This document shows, piece by piece, positions 6,365 to 8,258 of a stretch of DNA of 8,258 nucleotides (the first letter of the stretch is position 1; each line of letters begins with the position of its first letter). The position numbers and the translations under genes were made by a program. The stretch is from an uncultured Eubacteriales bacterium. Its GTDB lineage: Bacteria; Bacillota; Clostridia; Oscillospirales; Oscillospiraceae. The notes under the pieces were generated by a model. The model was not told where the DNA came from, made no database searches, and was given only the letters and a program-made list of their open reading frames with translations. The DNA is taken from assembly GCA_905201305.1 (NCBI GenBank), contig CAJKNS010000097.1:1-8258 (forward strand). The letters are read 5' to 3'.

Positions 6365-7057
6365 TTATCGCTCGCTGGGTTCCTGCCGGTCCTCAACGCC
6401 CTCGATTTCGTCCTGCTCCGGATGCCGTCCCAGAATGGAGAATTCCACCCACTCTGCAATGTTGGTGGCATGGTCGCCAATGCGCTCGAGATACTTGGCA
6501 ATCATCAGGAAATCCAGCGCCTGCTCGCCGCAGTTTGGGTTCCCTGCAATCATTTGGATCAGTTCTGCCTTGATTTCTTCAAGCAGCCGGTCCACCACAT
6601 CGTCGTCACTAATAACCTTCTTTGCCAGGTCCAGATCCTTTTTCACATAGGCGTCCACGCTTTGCGTCACCATCTGAGACGCAGCTCTCGCCATGGCGTC
6701 AATGCGGTCCAACTCCTGAATCAGGTTTTCCTCCGACATATAGGTGACGATCTCGGAGATATCCGCCGCCTGATCTCCAATGCGCTCCATATCGGTGATC
6801 ATTTTCAGTGCCGAAGAAATCTGGCGAAGATCCCGCGCCACCGGCTGCTGCTGAAGAAGCAGCTTCAGGCACAGCCGCTCAATCTCCCGCTCCTGCTGGT
6901 CGATCTCCTGGTCTGCTGCAATGGCATGCTTCGCCAAATCAACATCCCGCTTTTTCAGCGCCTCTGTTGCCGATGCAATGGCAGTTTCACACAGAGCGCC
7001 CATATGGGTCAGCTCCTGGCTCAGCAGCTCCAGCTGCTGGTCAAATGTCTTTCTCAT
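6365..7057 (-). CDS. phoU: PhoU, phosphate-uptake regulator, 230 aa
   Basis: PhoU is a cytoplasmic two-repeat helical bundle that links the PstSCAB transporter to phosphate signalling and restrains phosphate uptake. Both metal-binding E/DxxxD motifs are visible: DMERIGDQAADI (E91, D95) and YLERIGDHATNI (E191, D195), about 100 residues apart, one in each three-helix repeat. The N-terminal FDQQLELLSQELTHMGAL segment is typical and the length is usual, apart from a slightly extended acidic tail (EQDEIEGVEDRQEPSER). The ATG at 7055-7057 has AAGGAGG six bases upstream, and this site overlaps the pstB stop. Position directly after pstB, with an 11-nt gap, fits the standard pst order. No phoB/phoR two-component genes follow within the window. 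Confidence 0.97.
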   Translation of the reverse strand: MRKTFDQQLELLSQELTHMGALCETAIASATEALKKRDVDLAKHAIAADQEIDQQEREIERLCLKLLLQQQPVARDLRQISSALKMITDMERIGDQAADISEIVTYMSEENLIQELDRIDAMARAASQMVTQSVDAYVKKDLDLAKKVISDDDVVDRLLEEIKAELIQMIAGNPNCGEQALDFLMIAKYLERIGDHATNIAEWVEFSILGRHPEQDEIEGVEDRQEPSER

Positions 7058-7068
7058 GGTATCCCTCC

Positions 7069-7818
7069 TTAGCCAAACCGTCCGGTGATGTAATCCTCTG
7101 TGCGCTTATCCGTGGGCACGGAGAACATTTTTTCCGTATCGCCGTATTCAATGACCTCGCCCAGCAGGAAAAACGCCGTCTCATCGGACACACGGACCGC
7201 CTGCTGCATATTATGGGTGACCATAATAATGGTATAGTCCTTTTTCAGCTCCACGCACAGCTCCTCAATTTTTCCTGTGGAAATGGGGTCCAGCGCCGAG
7301 GTGGATTCATCCATCAGCAGCACCTCCGGCTCCACCGCCAGCGCCCGGGCAATACACAGCCGCTGCTGCTTACCGCCGGACAACGCCAGCGCGCTTTTTT
7401 TCAGCTGATCCTTGACCTCGTCCCAAATGGCAGCGGAACGAAGGGAGTTTTCTACGATTTCCTCCAGCTTCTGCTTATTGTGAATGCCGTGGGTTCTGGG
7501 ACCGTAGGCAATGTTGTCAAAAATGCTCATGGGGAAGGGATTTGCCTTCTGGAACACCATGCCAACCCGTTTCCGGAGCTGATTTACGTCCATACCGCCG
7601 TAAATCTCCTCGTTTCCCAGACGGATGGAACCGGTAATCCGGCAGCCCTCCACCAGGTCGTTCATCCGGTTGATGGATTTCATCAGCGTGGATTTTCCGC
7701 AGCCGGAAGGACCGATGAATGCGGTGATTTTGTTGGCAGGAATTTTCAGATTGATATTTTTCAGGGCATGAAAGTCCCCGTAATATAGATTCAGATTTTC
7801 AACTGTGATTTTATCCAT
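7069..7818 (-). CDS. pstB: PstB, ATP-binding subunit of the high-affinity phosphate ABC transporter, 249 aa
   Basis: This is the cytoplasmic ATPase driving phosphate import through PstA/PstC. Visible motifs are Walker A GPSGCGKST (36-44), Q-loop Q90 in MVFQKANPFPMSIFDNIAYG (a PstB hallmark), signature LSGGKQQRL (146-154), Walker B VLLMDE (166-171), D-loop SALD (174-177) and H-loop H202 in VTHNMQQAVRVSD. Two positions depart from the commonest form: serine for proline after the Walker B glutamate (DEST) and lysine in the signature (LSGGK rather than LSGGQ). Catalytic residues are intact. I chose the ATG at 7816-7818 (MDKITVENLNLYYG), with AGAGGAG about 7 bases upstream; the longer open frame overlaps the pstA end. 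The gaps to pstA and phoU are 13 and 11 nt, so the three are co-transcribed. Phosphate control is expected, but the operon promoter lies outside the window. Confidence 0.97.
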   Translation of the reverse strand: MDKITVENLNLYYGDFHALKNINLKIPANKITAFIGPSGCGKSTLMKSINRMNDLVEGCRITGSIRLGNEEIYGGMDVNQLRKRVGMVFQKANPFPMSIFDNIAYGPRTHGIHNKQKLEEIVENSLRSAAIWDEVKDQLKKSALALSGGKQQRLCIARALAVEPEVLLMDESTSALDPISTGKIEELCVELKKDYTIIMVTHNMQQAVRVSDETAFFLLGEVIEYGDTEKMFSVPTDKRTEDYITGRFG

Positions 7819-7831
7819 ACATGTTCTCCTC

Positions 7832-8258
7832 TTACTGCTTTGTGAGTTTTTTTGCCGCGAAGGAGGATAGGGCGTTGAGTCCAATGACCAGCACCATCAA
7901 AATGACTGCCGTGGCATGCGCCTGATCGGTATAAAGTCCCTCGCTCATCAGGGCGTACATATGAACTGACAGGGTTCTGGTGGACTGGAACAGCGGTGCA
8001 GTCAGGCTGAATGCGCCATTTTTGATAAACGACAGGTTGCCGGTACCGGAGCCGGAGGTGTAAATCAGCGCCGCACTTTCGCCCACAATGCGTCCAATGG
8101 CAAGGATAACACCTGCCAATACGCCGGGCATTGCAGAAGGAAGCACAATCCGGAATACGGTCCGGAGCTTTCCTGCGCCCAGTCCAAAGCTGCCCTCCCG
8201 GTAGGAATCCGACACTGCCATCAGCGCTTCCTCCGTGGTCCGGAGAATCAGCGGCAGG
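7832..8258 (-). CDS. pstA: PstA, phosphate ABC transporter permease, C-terminal 141 residues (5' end outside window)
   Basis: This is the 3' part of a membrane permease subunit of the PstSCAB importer. The visible part begins LPLILRTTEEAL and carries the ABC-permease EAA loop (EEALMAVSDSYREGSFGLGAGKLRTVFRIVLP), which docks onto PstB. A membrane helix follows (MPGVLAGVILAIGRIVGESAAL), then a periplasmic-side loop with the PstA-like ALMSEGLYTDQAHATAVIL segment, and a last helix ending in AAKKLTKQ. The frame is open through the window edge at 8258. An internal ATG at 8219-8221 is not the start, because the EAA motif extends upstream of it. The stop at 7832-7834 lies 13 nt before pstB. The order pstA-pstB-phoU supports the assignment. 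Confidence 0.95.
   Translation of the reverse strand, partial: LPLILRTTEEALMAVSDSYREGSFGLGAGKLRTVFRIVLPSAMPGVLAGVILAIGRIVGESAALIYTSGSGTGNLSFIKNGAFSLTAPLFQSTRTLSVHMYALMSEGLYTDQAHATAVILMVLVIGLNALSSFAAKKLTKQ

Overview
The window reads as a chromosomal segment of a Gram-positive, fairly GC-rich member of the Clostridia, most like Oscillospiraceae/Ruminococcaceae gut anaerobes. This placement is an inference. It rests on consensus AAGGAGG-type ribosome binding sites, sigma-A-like promoters with extended -10 elements, compact intrinsic terminators, a BspA-type leucine-rich-repeat surface protein, a clostridial-type ECF sigma/membrane-protein pair, and a [2Fe-2S] domain of the kind used in anaerobic redox enzymes. 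Every gene I can support lies on the minus strand, so the region is transcribed from high to low coordinates. The plus-strand open frames look like shadows of these genes.

Layout in direction of transcription. (1) 8258-6365: the distal part of a phosphate-uptake operon, with the 3' end of pstA, complete pstB and complete phoU, 13 and 11 nt apart, closed by a UUCG-capped terminator. (2) 6294-5526: a monocistronic DUF554 (YdfK/YqgA) membrane protein with its own strong promoter, followed by a 14-bp-stem terminator. (3) 5465-2564: an ECF-type sigma factor whose stop overlaps by 11 nt the start of a 761-aa single-pass membrane protein. That protein has a short cytoplasmic head and an extracytoplasmic region of about 14 beta-propeller-like repeats. 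The pair looks like a sensory sigma/anti-sigma unit, and a candidate autoregulatory ECF promoter precedes it. It ends at another terminator. (4) 2506-500: a secreted, C-terminally membrane-anchored LRR_5/BspA-like protein of about 20 repeats with its own promoter. (5) 412-1: a promoter, a leader with two abutting hairpins, and the first 98 codons of an iron-sulfur protein that starts with a [2Fe-2S] domain (an [FeFe]-hydrogenase/NuoG/formate-dehydrogenase-type N-terminus). It is cut by the window edge.

No rRNA, tRNA, CRISPR array, insertion sequence, prophage gene or integration site was seen. No gap between genes exceeds about 205 bases. The least ordinary parts are the sigma/propeller pair with its putative self-recognised promoter, and the structured leader in front of the iron-sulfur gene. 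The pst-phoU and DUF554 parts are standard.
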